Assembly: GCA_947493175.1 (NCBI GenBank)
Contig: CANLQD010000013.1
Location: 1-64,000 of the forward strand
Origin: an uncultured Flavobacteriaceae bacterium
GTDB lineage: Bacteria; Bacteroidota; Bacteroidia; Flavobacteriales; Flavobacteriaceae
Direction: 5' to 3'
Length of the DNA: 64,000 nt
The notes under the pieces are model-generated. The model was given only the letters and a program-made list of their open reading frames with translations. It was not told the DNA's origin and made no database searches. Below, one piece after another: positions 1-9,165 of this stretch (positions within the stretch are counted from its first letter, which is position 1; every line of letters starts with the position of its first letter). The translations under genes and the position numbers were made by a program.

Positions 1-1370
1 CTTCCGGTTCCCCCGGTCGCGGCGGTATACCACAATAGGTTGGACCCGGTGGCCGTAAGCTGTGCGGCGGTATCGCCCTCACAATAGACAACAGGGGTGG
101 TGACTCCTGGAGCTAGGGGTAATGCGTTCTGTGTAAGTACCACTTCGTTTCTGGTAGCACTGGTACAACCGCTTATGGTCGCCCTTGCCTCAGCAAAAAA
201 GCTATTGGGTCCGTCGCTGAGCATTCCAACAGTGGGTTGAAAAGTTAATGTCCCCGTTGCCAGAGCGGTACCTCCCGTTGCTGTGCTATACCAATCTACG
301 GTTTCACCTGCATTAACGGTTACCGAAAGGGTTGGTACCGTATCGCCAATGCAATATGAAAGATCACCACTATCGTCTACAGGTTGATTAATGGTCGGGC
401 AGCTACAATTAGGGGCGGTGATGCTCAAGGTGTTGTTACAGGAAGTAGCGGTGTCGGTAACGGTAAGAACAATATCGTTTCCTGAGGTTATTCCTGAGAT
501 AGTCCAATTGTTTCCACCATTATCGGTAACGGTACCTTCGGTACTGGTCACTGTTCCGGTACTTACATTTACCGATAACGAATAGGTTAGTAGGTTTGCG
601 GCACAAGTTGGGGCACTATCAATACTAATACTGGGTAGTGGGTTGACAGTGACCACAATTTCGGATCGTGCTCCTTCACATGTACCTACCGTTTGACTTA
701 CATAGTAAGAGGTACTTCCCACAGTTGTGGTACTCGGGGTGGGTGCGGTGGCACTCCCGGTTCCCCCGGTCGCGACGGTATACCATAATAGGTTGGACCC
801 GGTAGCCGTAAGCTGTGCAGCGGTATCGCCTTCACAGTATACAACGGGAGATATTACTGTCGGTGCGCTAGGAATGGCATTGACGGTCACTACGATTTCG
901 GCCCTTGGTCCCTCGCATCCGTTGCCGTTGGTCTGGCTTACAAAATAAGAGGTGTTTCCGGCGGTCGCGGTACTCGGTGTTGGCGCAGTAACATTGCCAG
1001 TGCCGCCAGTAGCTGTAGTGTACCATAGAAGATTTGTTCCTGTAGCGGTCAGTGGTACGGCAGTACCCCCTTCACAGTATTGAACCGGTGAGGTAACCAC
1101 CGGAGCGGAAGGCAATGCGTTTACGGTTACTACGATTTCTGCCCTTGGACCCTCACAACCGTTGCCATTGGTCTGGCTCACAAAATAGGAGGTACTCCCG
1201 ACACTTGCTGTATTTGGGGTGGGTGCAGTAGCACTGCCTGTTCCTCCCGTTGCGACTGTATACCACAACAAATTGGTACCCGTTGCGGTCAAGGCCGTTG
1301 CCGTATCATTTTGACAATAGACTTCAGGGGATGTAACACCAGGGGCATTTGGTAATAGGTTGACGGTAAT
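1..1370 (-). repeat. Tandem Ig-like repeat units inside the adhesin gene
   Basis: Near-repeats with a period of about 240-250 nt recur on the minus strand. The marker encoding YC(E/Q)G(D/N)TA lies near 71, 821, 1061 and 1301, with a variant near 345, and each is followed by a block encoding WYT.ATGGTG. More diverged copies occur at about 3050, 3300 and 3550. They are protein-domain repeats, not a DNA array. Neighbouring units at 700-1370 are close enough in sequence to recombine, so copy number may vary between strains. Confidence 0.8.
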
Positions 1371-4300
1371 AGTGATTGTATCCGTATCGGTACAGCCATT
1401 GGTGTCAGAACCGGTTACGATATAGGTAGTGGTGCCAGTAGGTGTAAAAGGCACCCCGTCGGTAACTCCGTTATCCCAAGAATAAGAATTGGCCCCAGAC
1501 CCTGTCAATGTAACGCTTTCCCCTTCACAAATAACGGTTGCACTAGCATTGGCTACAACGGATACACTGCTCTCAACAGTTACGTTAAAACTATAGGTGC
1601 CGGTATTTCCGCTTGCATCGGTAGTTTCAAAAGTGTTGGTCGTGGTACCTAACGGGAAGGTTCCTCCGGAAGCAATACCTGCGGTCTGGGTTACCGTAAG
1701 CGTGGCAGCAGCGCAGCCGTTTGCCGGGTCGGAAATTTGAACACCAGGAATGGTCAAGTTGTCCATACGCACCCTCTTGTTGGTATTGACTTTGGTATCG
1801 CTATCAAACTCAAAGCGCACCCGATAGTTGCCTGTTTGGGTAATGGGTATCGTAGCTGTATAAACATCCAAATCGGTATAATTGAATGTGTAAATAGGCG
1901 TGATGTTCAATGATTCGTCTTCCAAGGAGACGGTCATCGTATTTACTCCAGATGGCGAAGCTTGTAATGCATGGATAAAACTAATTTCTCCCGTGCCATT
2001 GAAATAGGCCAATGGACTCACCAATCCTCTTGTGAATGCCGGTTCTATTTCGGCCGTTCTGAAACTGGTACTTCCGGCAAGTGGACTGCTTGTAGAGACG
2101 GCACTTCCAAAAAAGACGTAGCACTGTGCTATTAAATCGTTTCTGCTGGGCACCTCAAAATCGGTGGTTATTGGGTAGATACCGGTATTCAATGAACAGT
2201 TGTCCGTTGCCGTTGGCATGGGATAGTTTACAATGGCCGTACACCCGGCATTATTGGCCGGTACGGTCATATCCGTTGGCCCTGTTATGACCGGATCTTC
2301 GTTTTCCGTAACGACCACATCAAAGCTACAGGTAGTAGAATTTCCTGCCAAATCGGTTGCCGTGTATGTTACGGTGGTTGTGCCCGGAAGAAATTCATCT
2401 CCCGGATTGTATCCGTTGGAAGTTACGGTCACCGAGCCACAATTATCGGTAGCGGTAGGTGGTGTCCACGTTACTGTTGCACTACAACTACCCACCGTAC
2501 TCGTTGCGTTAAGAGGTCCAACGGGGCAATTGTTAAGAACAGGAGGTATAGCGTCTTCTACAGTTAACACCGCCTCTCCCGACGTGGCCTCACTACAGGA
2601 AGCTGCTGCACTAGAGGCAACCATGCGATAACGGTTTCCGTTCATGGCAGTGGTGGTTCCTGTAATGGTCAGGGTTCCGGTCTGGGTTCCACTATAAGGG
2701 GCCGTTTCGCTCAAGTCGTCCCAGGTAGACCCATTGAACAATTGCCATCTCATACTGTTGGCATTGCTGGCCGAAGCTGTAAAGCTTACGGCAGTACCTG
2801 GACAAGTGGTCTGTCCTGTCGGGTCGCTGTCAATGGTGGGGGGTGTATTAACGTTTACGATCAATTGGGATCGATTGCTTTCACAGCTAGTGCTTCCCGA
2901 TACAGCGGATTGGCTTACCCAATAATTTTGTGTTCCGGCGGTAGCGGTGCTTGGTCTGGTGTTGCCCGGAAGTATGTTCCCCCCGGTAGGTGCATCGTAC
3001 CAAGTGAGATTGGTTCCGGTCGCGCTTGCGTCCAAGGTTGCGGCTGTATCCCCAATGCAGTATTCCAAGGGGCTGGCAACACCAGGGGCGGAAGGTAAAT
3101 TGTAAACGCTTACCTGTATTTGGGCCCTATTGCTTACACATCCGGTACTTCCGTCTACTTGTTGTACGTAATAGTCGGTTGTTCCTGCCGTGCTGGTGTC
3201 GGGTGTAGGGGCTCCGGGGAGCATAGCTCCACCTGTAGGTAGGGTATACCACTCCAAGGAATTTCCGGGATCTTCAGTTGCTGACAGTGGTACTGCTGTA
3301 TCACCGATACAATATTCTACCGGGGATACTACAGTAGGAGGATTGGGACGTGGATTTTCAATAAGCCGTATTTCGGTTCGAGCTGCACTAGTACATCCGG
3401 TTGACGGATTTCGTGTTTCCGCATAGTAACTACCTGGCCCAGGTGGGGTATAGGTATTACTATTGCCCAGAAGTAGGTTACCGCCGGTAGGTTGGTCATA
3501 CCAATCAATTTCCTCGGTAGGATCTGTACTTGCAGTAAGCGCGGGTATGGTAGCTCCTTCACAATATTCTACATCGGAACCGGAAGGAGGGGTTAAATTA
3601 TTGTTTACCGTTACGTTAAAAGAGTTAAATGCAATATTACCTACGGCATCCCTGGTGAAGTATTCCAAAGTAGTGGTTCCAACAGGAAATTCGCGTCCAC
3701 TACGATAGGGTTGGCCACTTATCTGGGATACTACTCTGAACTTCGCTGTACAACGACCTGAGTCCGCTTCGTCGGCTACTACAAAACCAGGAACGTATAT
3801 ATTATCCAAATAGGCAATATCGCGACGGTTTTGATCACTTGTGAACTCGAAAAGAACGTAAAAATTACCGGTTTGCGTAATGGGAATGTACTCCGTATAT
3901 AAATTTTCATCTGTATAACGTTTGGAAAATAGTTGTGTTGTCGTACCTCCTGTGTCTACTAAGGAAACCGTGATTCGTGTATCTCTCGTTGAAATGTTGC
4001 CGATACCTACCTCTAAAAGATGGTCAAAGTATATTTCTCCGGTACCATTGAAACGGGTAAGCGGCATTAACAGCGAACGAGTGTCGAAGTCGACGATTTC
4101 ATCTGTTTGCAATTCTGAACTACCATCTATTATTCCACTAGCGCCTATAAACGTACCATCAAATACATAACAAAGCTGCGAGAAATCTTCCCCACTATCG
4201 AAATTTTCTTCAAGAGGAGACTCCCCGGTACCGGCAGGACAGTTGTCCGAGGAACCGGGATACGGGAAAGTTACTACCGCCCCACAACTTCCAGGATCTG

Positions 4301-4727
4301 CATCTACGACAATGTCGGCCGGCACCGTTATCACTGGGGGTTGGTCATCGATCACGGTGACGTTGAAAGTACAAAACGCAGTATCCCCGTTACTGTCGGT
4401 TGCTCGATATACAACACGATGTGTTCCTGGAAAAAAAGCATCGCCGGGCGAATAGTTGCTGGCGGTGGTTACCGTACCGACACCTCCCGAAACGGTAGGG
4501 GGTGTCCAAGTTACTGCAGCGGTACAATTCCCAGGGTTTGCGGTAATACCGGTAATATCAGAAGGACAGTTGGCAAAAGTAGGAGGTGGTAAATAGCCTA
4601 CTACCGATTCTGTCTTGAAGGGAGTTCCTTCAGCAAGACTTGCTCCTGTTTCTTTTTTAGGGATACTAAAACTGGTCAGAAGTCCAAACAATAGTATAGC
4701 TATGGCAAGATTTCGTAGGTTCAACAT
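1..4727 (-). CDS. Giant SprB-like repeat adhesin, 5' part (C-terminus outside window)
   Basis: The minus strand reads without a stop from the ATG at 4727 to the left edge, about 1575 codons, so the C-terminus is missing. The first 25 or so residues form a signal peptide with core LAIAILLFGLL. HYR-type domains follow (about 4590-4250 and 2560-2240), and two copies of a larger beta-rich module sharing FNGTGEI (about 4240-3610 and 2230-1570). At least eight Ig-like repeats of the CHU_C-associated type (Ig_7) carry motifs such as YCEGDTA, LLWY and ATGGTGS about every 240-250 nt. Proteins of this build in Flavobacteriia are surface adhesins exported by T9SS, some used for gliding. The sorting domain should lie left of position 1. 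Cell-surface adhesin is an inference from architecture; the exact substrate cannot be told. No clear -7 box was found upstream. Confidence 0.85.
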   Translation of the reverse strand, partial: MLNLRNLAIAILLFGLLTSFSIPKKETGASLAEGTPFKTESVVGYLPPPTFANCPSDITGITANPGNCTAAVTWTPPTVSGGVGTVTTASNYSPGDAFFPGTHRVVYRATDSNGDTAFCTFNVTVIDDQPPVITVPADIVVDADPGSCGAVVTFPYPGSSDNCPAGTGESPLEENFDSGEDFSQLCYVFDGTFIGASGIIDGSSELQTDEIVDFDTRSLLMPLTRFNGTGEIYFDHLLEVGIGNISTRDTRITVSLVDTGGTTTQLFSKRYTDENLYTEYIPITQTGNFYVLFEFTSDQNRRDIAYLDNIYVPGFVVADEADSGRCTAKFRVVSQISGQPYRSGREFPVGTTTLEYFTRDAVGNIAFNSFNVTVNNNLTPPSGSDVEYCEGATIPALTASTDPTEEIDWYDQPTGGNLLLGNSNTYTPPGPGSYYAETRNPSTGCTSAARTEIRLIENPRPNPPTVVSPVEYCIGDTAVPLSATEDPGNSLEWYTLPTGGAMLPGAPTPDTSTAGTTDYYVQQVDGSTGCVSNRAQIQVSVYNLPSAPGVASPLEYCIGDTAATLDASATGTNLTWYDAPTGGNILPGNTRPSTATAGTQNYWVSQSAVSGSTSCESNRSQLIVNVNTPPTIDSDPTGQTTCPGTAVSFTASASNANSMRWQLFNGSTWDDLSETAPYSGTQTGTLTITGTTTAMNGNRYRMVASSAAASCSEATSGEAVLTVEDAIPPVLNNCPVGPLNATSTVGSCSATVTWTPPTATDNCGSVTVTSNGYNPGDEFLPGTTTVTYTATDLAGNSTTCSFDVVVTENEDPVITGPTDMTVPANNAGCTAIVNYPMPTATDNCSLNTGIYPITTDFEVPSRNDLIAQCYVFFGSAVSTSSPLAGSTSFRTAEIEPAFTRGLVSPLAYFNGTGEISFIHALQASPSGVNTMTVSLEDESLNITPIYTFNYTDLDVYTATIPITQTGNYRVRFEFDSDTKVNTNKRVRMDNLTIPGVQISDPANGCAAATLTVTQTAGIASGGTFPLGTTTNTFETTDASGNTGTYSFNVTVESSVSVVANASATVICEGESVTLTGSGANSYSWDNGVTDGVPFTPTGTTTYIVTGSDTNGCTDTDTITITVNLLPNAPGVTSPEVYCQNDTATALTATGTNLLWYTVATGGTGSATAPTPNTASVGSTSYFVSQTNGNGCEGPRAEIVVTVNALPSAPVVTSPVQYCEGGTAVPLTATGTNLLWYTTATGGTGNVTAPTPSTATAGNTSYFVSQTNGNGCEGPRAEIVVTVNAIPSAPTVISPVVYCEGDTAAQLTATGSNLLWYTVATGGTGSATAPTPSTTTVGSTSYYVSQTVGTCEGARSEIVVTVNPLPSISIDSAPTCAANLLTYSLSVNVSTGTVTSTEGTVTDNGGNNWTISGITSGNDIVLTVTDTATSCNNTLSITAPNCSCPTINQPVDDSGDLSYCIGDTVPTLSVTVNAGETVDWYSTATGGTALATGTLTFQPTVGMLSDGPNSFFAEARATISGCTSATRNEVVLTQNALPLAPGVTTPVVYCEGDTAAQLTATGSNLLWYTAATGGTG

Positions 4728-5072
4728 GGGTTTAGACTTGGTCGGTTCATCTTTAATCCCGCATTTTTGGGCCTTAACGGGTGAAGAGACATATAATTTA
4801 ACAGTAGTAACGTAAATTTTAACGTTTGCAATGCCCGTTGCGGTCTTTTTGTTGTGAGGAGAAGAGAAAGATGTGGTGAACGGTGATATTTTGTATGCTT
4901 CTAGGCGTTTCGGACAATTTTATGGGAAAATGTAGGAATTAGTGAAAAAAAAGGGTTTTTTAGTAGCGAAAACAAATAAAATACTTTTTAGTATATTTTG
5001 ATAATGTCAATTTCACCCACAAAAAAACCCTTGGTTTTTACCAAGGGTTTGCAAAATATCTGAAAGGATTAC
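4728..5072. other. Intergenic region between adhesin and tatA
   Basis: This 345-bp AT-rich stretch should carry the adhesin promoter on the minus strand, but I found no convincing TTG-N19-TAnnTTTG element. The only clear feature is the tatA terminator hairpin at 5025-5050. No small gene with a credible start could be supported. Confidence 0.5.
5021..5050 (-). terminator. Intrinsic terminator of tatA
   Basis: A perfect 10-bp stem (5025-5034 with 5041-5050) and 6-nt loop lies 23 bp past the tatA stop. On the minus strand it is followed directly by a run of T (complement of the A run at 5021-5027). The plus strand has no T run after it, so it acts for tatA. Confidence 0.85.
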
Positions 5073-5255
5073 CTACTCTTTCTTTTCCTCTAGTTTATCA
5101 TCTTCCTTAGAAGCATCTTTGAATTCTTTGATGCCACTTCCGAGACCACGCATGAGCTCTGGAATTTTTTTTCCTCCAAAAAGAAGTAGCACTACGACCA
5201 CTACCAAAATTATTTGTGGGGCACCGATTGCTAAAAATGTATGTAAGGTTATCAT
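5073..5255 (-). CDS. tatA: Twin-arginine translocase subunit TatA/E
   Basis: 60 aa. TatA forms the protein-conducting assembly of the Tat pathway, which exports folded proteins across the inner membrane. One N-terminal hydrophobic helix (about residues 8-27, with PQIILVVVVVLLLFGGKKIPEL) is followed by the family's FGxKKIPEL hinge, an amphipathic helix with GLGSGIKEFK, and a short charged tail. Length fits small Bacteroidota TatA proteins. The gene stands alone with its own promoter (box at 5277-5284) and terminator (5021-5050). TatC is not in the window. Confidence 0.93.
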   Translation of the reverse strand: MITLHTFLAIGAPQIILVVVVVLLLFGGKKIPELMRGLGSGIKEFKDASKEDDKLEEKKE

Positions 5256-5276
5256 AACGTCTTAATTATTGAATTT

Positions 5277-5284
5277 CAAAGATA
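5277..5284 (-). promoter_or_regulatory. Bacteroidota -7 box for tatA
   Basis: The minus strand reads TATCTTTG, a full match to TAnnTTTG, 21 nt before the tatA start at 5255. No good -33 TTG is seen at the expected distance, so this rests on the -7 box and its position only. Confidence 0.5.
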
Positions 5285-5438
5285 CTAAAAAAGTTCATAG
5301 CTCGCTGTTAATAGTAACGTGGCTTTGGTATTTTAATTGCCCAAATCCTTAAACGTTCGTTTTACGTAAATGATGGGAAGGCTCGGTTGTATGTCCCATA
5401 ATTTTTAGCTGGTGCCCGTTATAATTCAATTCTAAGTT

Positions 5439-5446
5439 TATCTTTG
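5439..5446 (+). promoter_or_regulatory. -7 box for the M23 peptidase gene, very short leader
   Basis: TATCTTTG matches TAnnTTTG and ends only 7 nt before the ATG at 5454, so the predicted transcript would have almost no 5' leader. A TTA at 5419-5421 could serve as a poor -33 element. With 5277-5284 it makes the 5256-5453 gap a divergent promoter region. Confidence 0.5.
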
Positions 5447-5453
5447 TGAAGCT

Positions 5454-6323
5454 ATGGCCAAAAAAGTCAAGAAGAGAGGAGAAATAAAACGAAAACTTTT
5501 ACACAAGTATCGTTTGGTAATTCTCAACGAGAGTACTTTTGAAGAAAAGATTTCCTTTAAACTAAGTCGACTCAATGTTTTTGTGACCGGCTCTCTTTTT
5601 ATCATAGGGCTTATAGGCCTTACCACCTTGCTTATAGCATTTACACCGCTTCGGGAGTACATTCCGGGTTATTCTTCTACAAGGCTGAAAAAACAGGCAA
5701 CGGAACTTACCTATAAAACGGATTCCCTGGTACGCACCTTAAACTATACCAATAGGTATCTTGATAATGTTCGTATGGTTCTTCGCGGCGATATCGAGAA
5801 CAGCGAGGTAAACCGAGATTCGTTGTTCGAGCGATTTAAGTTAGACCCGTCTTCCGTAAACCTAACTCCTATAAGGGAAGACTCCCTTTTGCGGGCCGAA
5901 GTGGCTTTGGAGGATAAATACAATTTATTCGAACGAAACATCAGTAGTACTACAATGGTGTTTTTTCCACCGCTGAGCGGTACCATATCGCAAGGATATG
6001 ACGCACAAAAAAAACATTATGCAGTAGATGTGGTGGCTCCGAGGGAGACGCCTATCAAAGCGGTAGCCGACGGTACCGTTATTTTTGCCGAATGGACGGC
6101 CGATACCGGGCATGTGATCATCATTGAACATCAAGAAGGGTTGCTTAGCGTTTACAAGCACAACGGATCCTTAAATAAGCGTCAAGGGGATATGGTCAAC
6201 TCTGGGGAAGTTATAGCCTCTGTTGGTAATACAGGGGAATATACCACTGGACCACATTTGCACTTTGAACTATGGAACAATGGTTCACCAGTGAACCCTA
6301 CCGACTATATCGATTTTAAATAA
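5454..6323 (+). CDS. M23 family metallopeptidase (LytM/DipM-like), membrane-anchored
   Basis: 289 aa. The N-terminus is basic and cytoplasmic, a single membrane helix lies at about residues 41-63, then a periplasmic linker and a C-terminal peptidase M23 (LytM) domain from about 168. The zinc and catalytic residues are present: H188 and D192 (HYAVD), H236, and H268/H270 in GPHLHFELW. The domain should therefore be active and cleave peptidoglycan cross-links, in contrast to degenerate LytM regulators. It probably acts in cell-wall remodelling or division. The start is fixed by conservation of the lysine-rich N-terminus. The GH3-family gene follows after 5 bp, so they are likely co-transcribed. 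Confidence 0.9.
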   Translation: MAKKVKKRGEIKRKLLHKYRLVILNESTFEEKISFKLSRLNVFVTGSLFIIGLIGLTTLLIAFTPLREYIPGYSSTRLKKQATELTYKTDSLVRTLNYTNRYLDNVRMVLRGDIENSEVNRDSLFERFKLDPSSVNLTPIREDSLLRAEVALEDKYNLFERNISSTTMVFFPPLSGTISQGYDAQKKHYAVDVVAPRETPIKAVADGTVIFAEWTADTGHVIIIEHQEGLLSVYKHNGSLNKRQGDMVNSGEVIASVGNTGEYTTGPHLHFELWNNGSPVNPTDYIDFK

Positions 6324-6328
6324 AAAAA

Positions 6329-7852
6329 ATGTCCCTTAAATCGTTTGCAGCCAAGCTTTTTGCCAAGAACATCGCAAAAAAAACTGCCAAATGGGTCAAT
6401 GATCCAATTGACACCCAGAATCGGGTCTTTTCAGAACTCATCCAAACTGCGGAAAAAACAAGGTTTGGTAAAGATCATACCTTCGACAACATACATACAC
6501 ATGCCGATTTTGTGGCCAAAGTTCCTGTTCGGGACTATGAACAATTGAAACCCTATATAGAACAGGTGGTTGAAGGTAACGACAATATCCTTTGGCCAGG
6601 CAAACCCATTTACTTTGCCAAAACGTCGGGCACTACTTCGGGGGCGAAATACATTCCCATTACCGAAGGTTCTATCAAGCACCAAGTAGAAGCTTCCCGA
6701 AACGCTATTCTTAACTATATTCATGAAACCGGGAATTCAAGTTTTGTAGATGGCAAGATGATTTTTTTACAAGGAAGCCCCGAATTGACCGAAAAAAATG
6801 GTGTAAAATTGGGAAGGCTCTCCGGTATATCGGCTCATTACGTGCCAAATTACCTTCAAAAAAACCGACTTCCCAGTTGGGAAACCAATTGCATTGAAGA
6901 CTGGGAAACTAAAGTAGATGCCATTGTAGCCGAAACGGTAGATCAGAATATGACCGTTATTGCGGGTATCCCTTCGTGGGTACAAATGTATTTTGAAAAG
7001 CTAAATGCCTCATCCAATAAGAAAGTGGGCGCACTATTTCCAAACTTTCAATTGTTTATTTATGGCGGAGTCAATTACGAACCCTACCGTGCTAAATTTG
7101 AGGACTTAATAGGACGAAAGGTAGACAGCATAGAGCTTTTCCCTGCCAGTGAAGGTTTTTTTGCCTATCAAGACTCTCAGAAAGAGAAAGGGATGCTGTT
7201 GTTGCTAAACGCAGGAATCTTTTATGAGTTTATAGAAGCTGATTCGTTTTTCGATGAACATCCGAAACGGATTACGATAAAAGATGTAAAGCTTCATGTA
7301 AACTATGTGATGATCATTTCTACCAACGCTGGGCTATGGGCTTATAATCTTGGCGATACCGTTCAGTTTATTTCTTTGAAACCTTTTAAAATTATCGTTT
7401 CCGGGCGTATTAAGCACTTTATTTCCGCCTTTGGGGAGCATGTGATTGCAAAGGAGGTAGAAGAAGCCATACAGCGAGCCATTGCGGCAACCGATGCCCA
7501 AGTGAACGAGTTTACCGTTGCACCTCAGATTACACCTGAAACCGCCGAACTGCCCTATCATGAATGGTTGATAGAGTTTCAAAAAGAACCCTCCGATATA
7601 CAGAAGTTCGTAACGGTTTTAGATAGTTCGTTGCAAGAACAGAATAGCTACTATTTCGATTTGATTTCCGGGGCCATTTTACAACCGCTAAAGATTACCC
7701 GGATTCAAAAAGGAGGTTTCTTAAAATACATGAAATCGGTCGGAAGATTGGGTGGCCAAAACAAAGTACAGCGCCTCTCTAACGACCGTAAGGTGGCCGA
7801 TGTATTGGCGAATTACAAGCAGCAATCGTCACAGGGCCTATCGAGCAGGTAA
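6329..7852 (+). CDS. GH3 auxin-responsive promoter family protein (acyl-adenylating enzyme-like)
   Basis: 507 aa, the usual length for bacterial GH3 proteins. Plant GH3 enzymes adenylate carboxylic acids such as auxin or jasmonate and join them to amino acids; the substrate of the bacterial forms is not known. The ATP-binding loop TSGTTSG (residues 99-105) is intact, and SEGFFAYQD and a motif-like LGDTVQF occur further on. The fold belongs to the ANL (adenylating) superfamily. The gene lies 5 bp behind the M23 peptidase and converges with the GDPD gene, leaving 5 bp. Family call is firm; the reaction is not known. Confidence 0.88.
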   Translation: MSLKSFAAKLFAKNIAKKTAKWVNDPIDTQNRVFSELIQTAEKTRFGKDHTFDNIHTHADFVAKVPVRDYEQLKPYIEQVVEGNDNILWPGKPIYFAKTSGTTSGAKYIPITEGSIKHQVEASRNAILNYIHETGNSSFVDGKMIFLQGSPELTEKNGVKLGRLSGISAHYVPNYLQKNRLPSWETNCIEDWETKVDAIVAETVDQNMTVIAGIPSWVQMYFEKLNASSNKKVGALFPNFQLFIYGGVNYEPYRAKFEDLIGRKVDSIELFPASEGFFAYQDSQKEKGMLLLLNAGIFYEFIEADSFFDEHPKRITIKDVKLHVNYVMIISTNAGLWAYNLGDTVQFISLKPFKIIVSGRIKHFISAFGEHVIAKEVEEAIQRAIAATDAQVNEFTVAPQITPETAELPYHEWLIEFQKEPSDIQKFVTVLDSSLQEQNSYYFDLISGAILQPLKITRIQKGGFLKYMKSVGRLGGQNKVQRLSNDRKVADVLANYKQQSSQGLSSR

Positions 7853-7857
7853 AATCC

Positions 7858-9165
7858 TTATTTTGAGGTGCCTGTGGGTAATGGGTCGAACACCCATTTA
7901 TCTGCATACATACCGTAAACAAGCCCAATTTCATTTTCTAGGACGTACTTTTCATCCTTTCCGGGGTCAAAGTTTACATTGTAGACATAGACTTTGATAT
8001 TATTTGCCCGAAGTTGTAACAACAAATCGGTTTCTTTTTGGATGATTCTTCTGGAGAGTGCTACGTGCTTCACTTTATTAACGGCCAAATACCCTAACTT
8101 GTCGCCTTTGATCTTCATTAATGGATCCTGCGAAATCATGGCATTTACCTGATTTTGTGAAGCTTCCTCAACGGCCATTAGGCTAAAAAGCTCCATGACC
8201 AACCTACTTTTATCCACAAACGCGTTTGCAAAAGCAATGGGGTCGTTCACTTTGTCAGTAAACAAAATGGCATCCGGATGCGCTGCAAACCATTTATTGA
8301 TGCCGTTCATATCCAAGGTGGTATAGGTTCCATAGATCTTGTGTTTTTTAAATTCCGAATGGCTTACCGGAAGTTCACCTTTGTAATCGGTAAATCGGGC
8401 CCACATCTTCCAGTCATGAGCCGCAACGAGTTGTCCGTCCGAAGTTTCTAAAATATCCAATTCAAAAAGCCGAAAGCCTCTTTTATAATTTTGGTTCAGC
8501 GCTTCTAAGGAATTGGTCGATTTGATGCCGTCTACCTCTCCACCGGCATGAGCGATATAGCGATCAATGCTGGGCTCGAACTTGTATCGTATTTTTGGAA
8601 AGTATTCGGTTGCATCCGTTAGCGGTTCGGGGAGCCTTAGCGTTTCGTTCAAAGAGAGGTCATTCATTTTTTCCACAATATTCCCGGAGAAATTATGCAT
8701 TATATAAGCTTGTCTATTTTTGAGTGCTCCCAGAACAGGGAACCCCATCTTTGTTAAGGTTTCCGAAAATGGTGACAAGCTACCCGCCGCAGAATCATGA
8801 GCGAGGATACTGAAAATGGAATTGTTTTTTTGTATTTTGAGTAGGATCGCTACGAATTCTTTAGCCTCTTTTTCGCTACCATAGGTATCGAAGGTCTTGA
8901 ACTCAAAGTCGACCGGGGATTTGAAATGAACTACCGTTAATCCCCTATCTGTAAATTCTTCGGTGCCGTTGAATAAAAAACTGCTTTTCTTTTGGGCGTT
9001 AAAGCCGTAACTGTTGAGAACAATATGGCTTTTTGAATTCCAAATAATTTCCGAAGGCATCGATATAGCCGCTGAAAGACCTTTTAGGGGAAGGATACCA
9101 TAACAGGCATAGAAAAGTATCGAAATCAACAACGTATTCATTTGTGAGTTCGTTTTATGCTTCAT
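7858..9165 (-). CDS. FAM3/ILEI-like domain fused to a glycerophosphodiester phosphodiesterase-like domain
   Basis: 435 aa with an N-terminal hydrophobic signal segment (about residues 8-32). Residues about 40-165 resemble the interleukin-like EMT inducer (ILEI/FAM3) domain, with GFNA, RGLTVVHF and the characteristic FDTYGS (residues 92-97). Residues about 200-430 look like GDPD: H206 in IAHAGGE, E235/D237 in FELDI and H250/D251 in AAHDW occupy the expected catalytic and metal positions. GDPD enzymes release an alcohol and glycerol-3-phosphate from glycerophosphodiesters. It probably acts outside the inner membrane. No operon partner is visible. The ILEI call is from motif resemblance and less certain than the GDPD call. 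Confidence 0.72.
   Translation of the reverse strand: MKHKTNSQMNTLLISILFYACYGILPLKGLSAAISMPSEIIWNSKSHIVLNSYGFNAQKKSSFLFNGTEEFTDRGLTVVHFKSPVDFEFKTFDTYGSEKEAKEFVAILLKIQKNNSIFSILAHDSAAGSLSPFSETLTKMGFPVLGALKNRQAYIMHNFSGNIVEKMNDLSLNETLRLPEPLTDATEYFPKIRYKFEPSIDRYIAHAGGEVDGIKSTNSLEALNQNYKRGFRLFELDILETSDGQLVAAHDWKMWARFTDYKGELPVSHSEFKKHKIYGTYTTLDMNGINKWFAAHPDAILFTDKVNDPIAFANAFVDKSRLVMELFSLMAVEEASQNQVNAMISQDPLMKIKGDKLGYLAVNKVKHVALSRRIIQKETDLLLQLRANNIKVYVYNVNFDPGKDEKYVLENEIGLVYGMYADKWVFDPLPTGTSK

Noticed and set aside
1..1400. Regular direct repeats that look like an array
   Set aside because: The period is about 240-250 nt and units are in-frame protein domains; there are no short repeats with unique spacers and no cas genes, so it is not CRISPR.
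391..4815. Many small plus-strand reading frames
   Set aside because: They all lie opposite the uninterrupted minus-strand adhesin frame with clear Ig/HYR motifs and have low-complexity, Val/Pro/Thr-rich translations expected from the antisense of those repeats.
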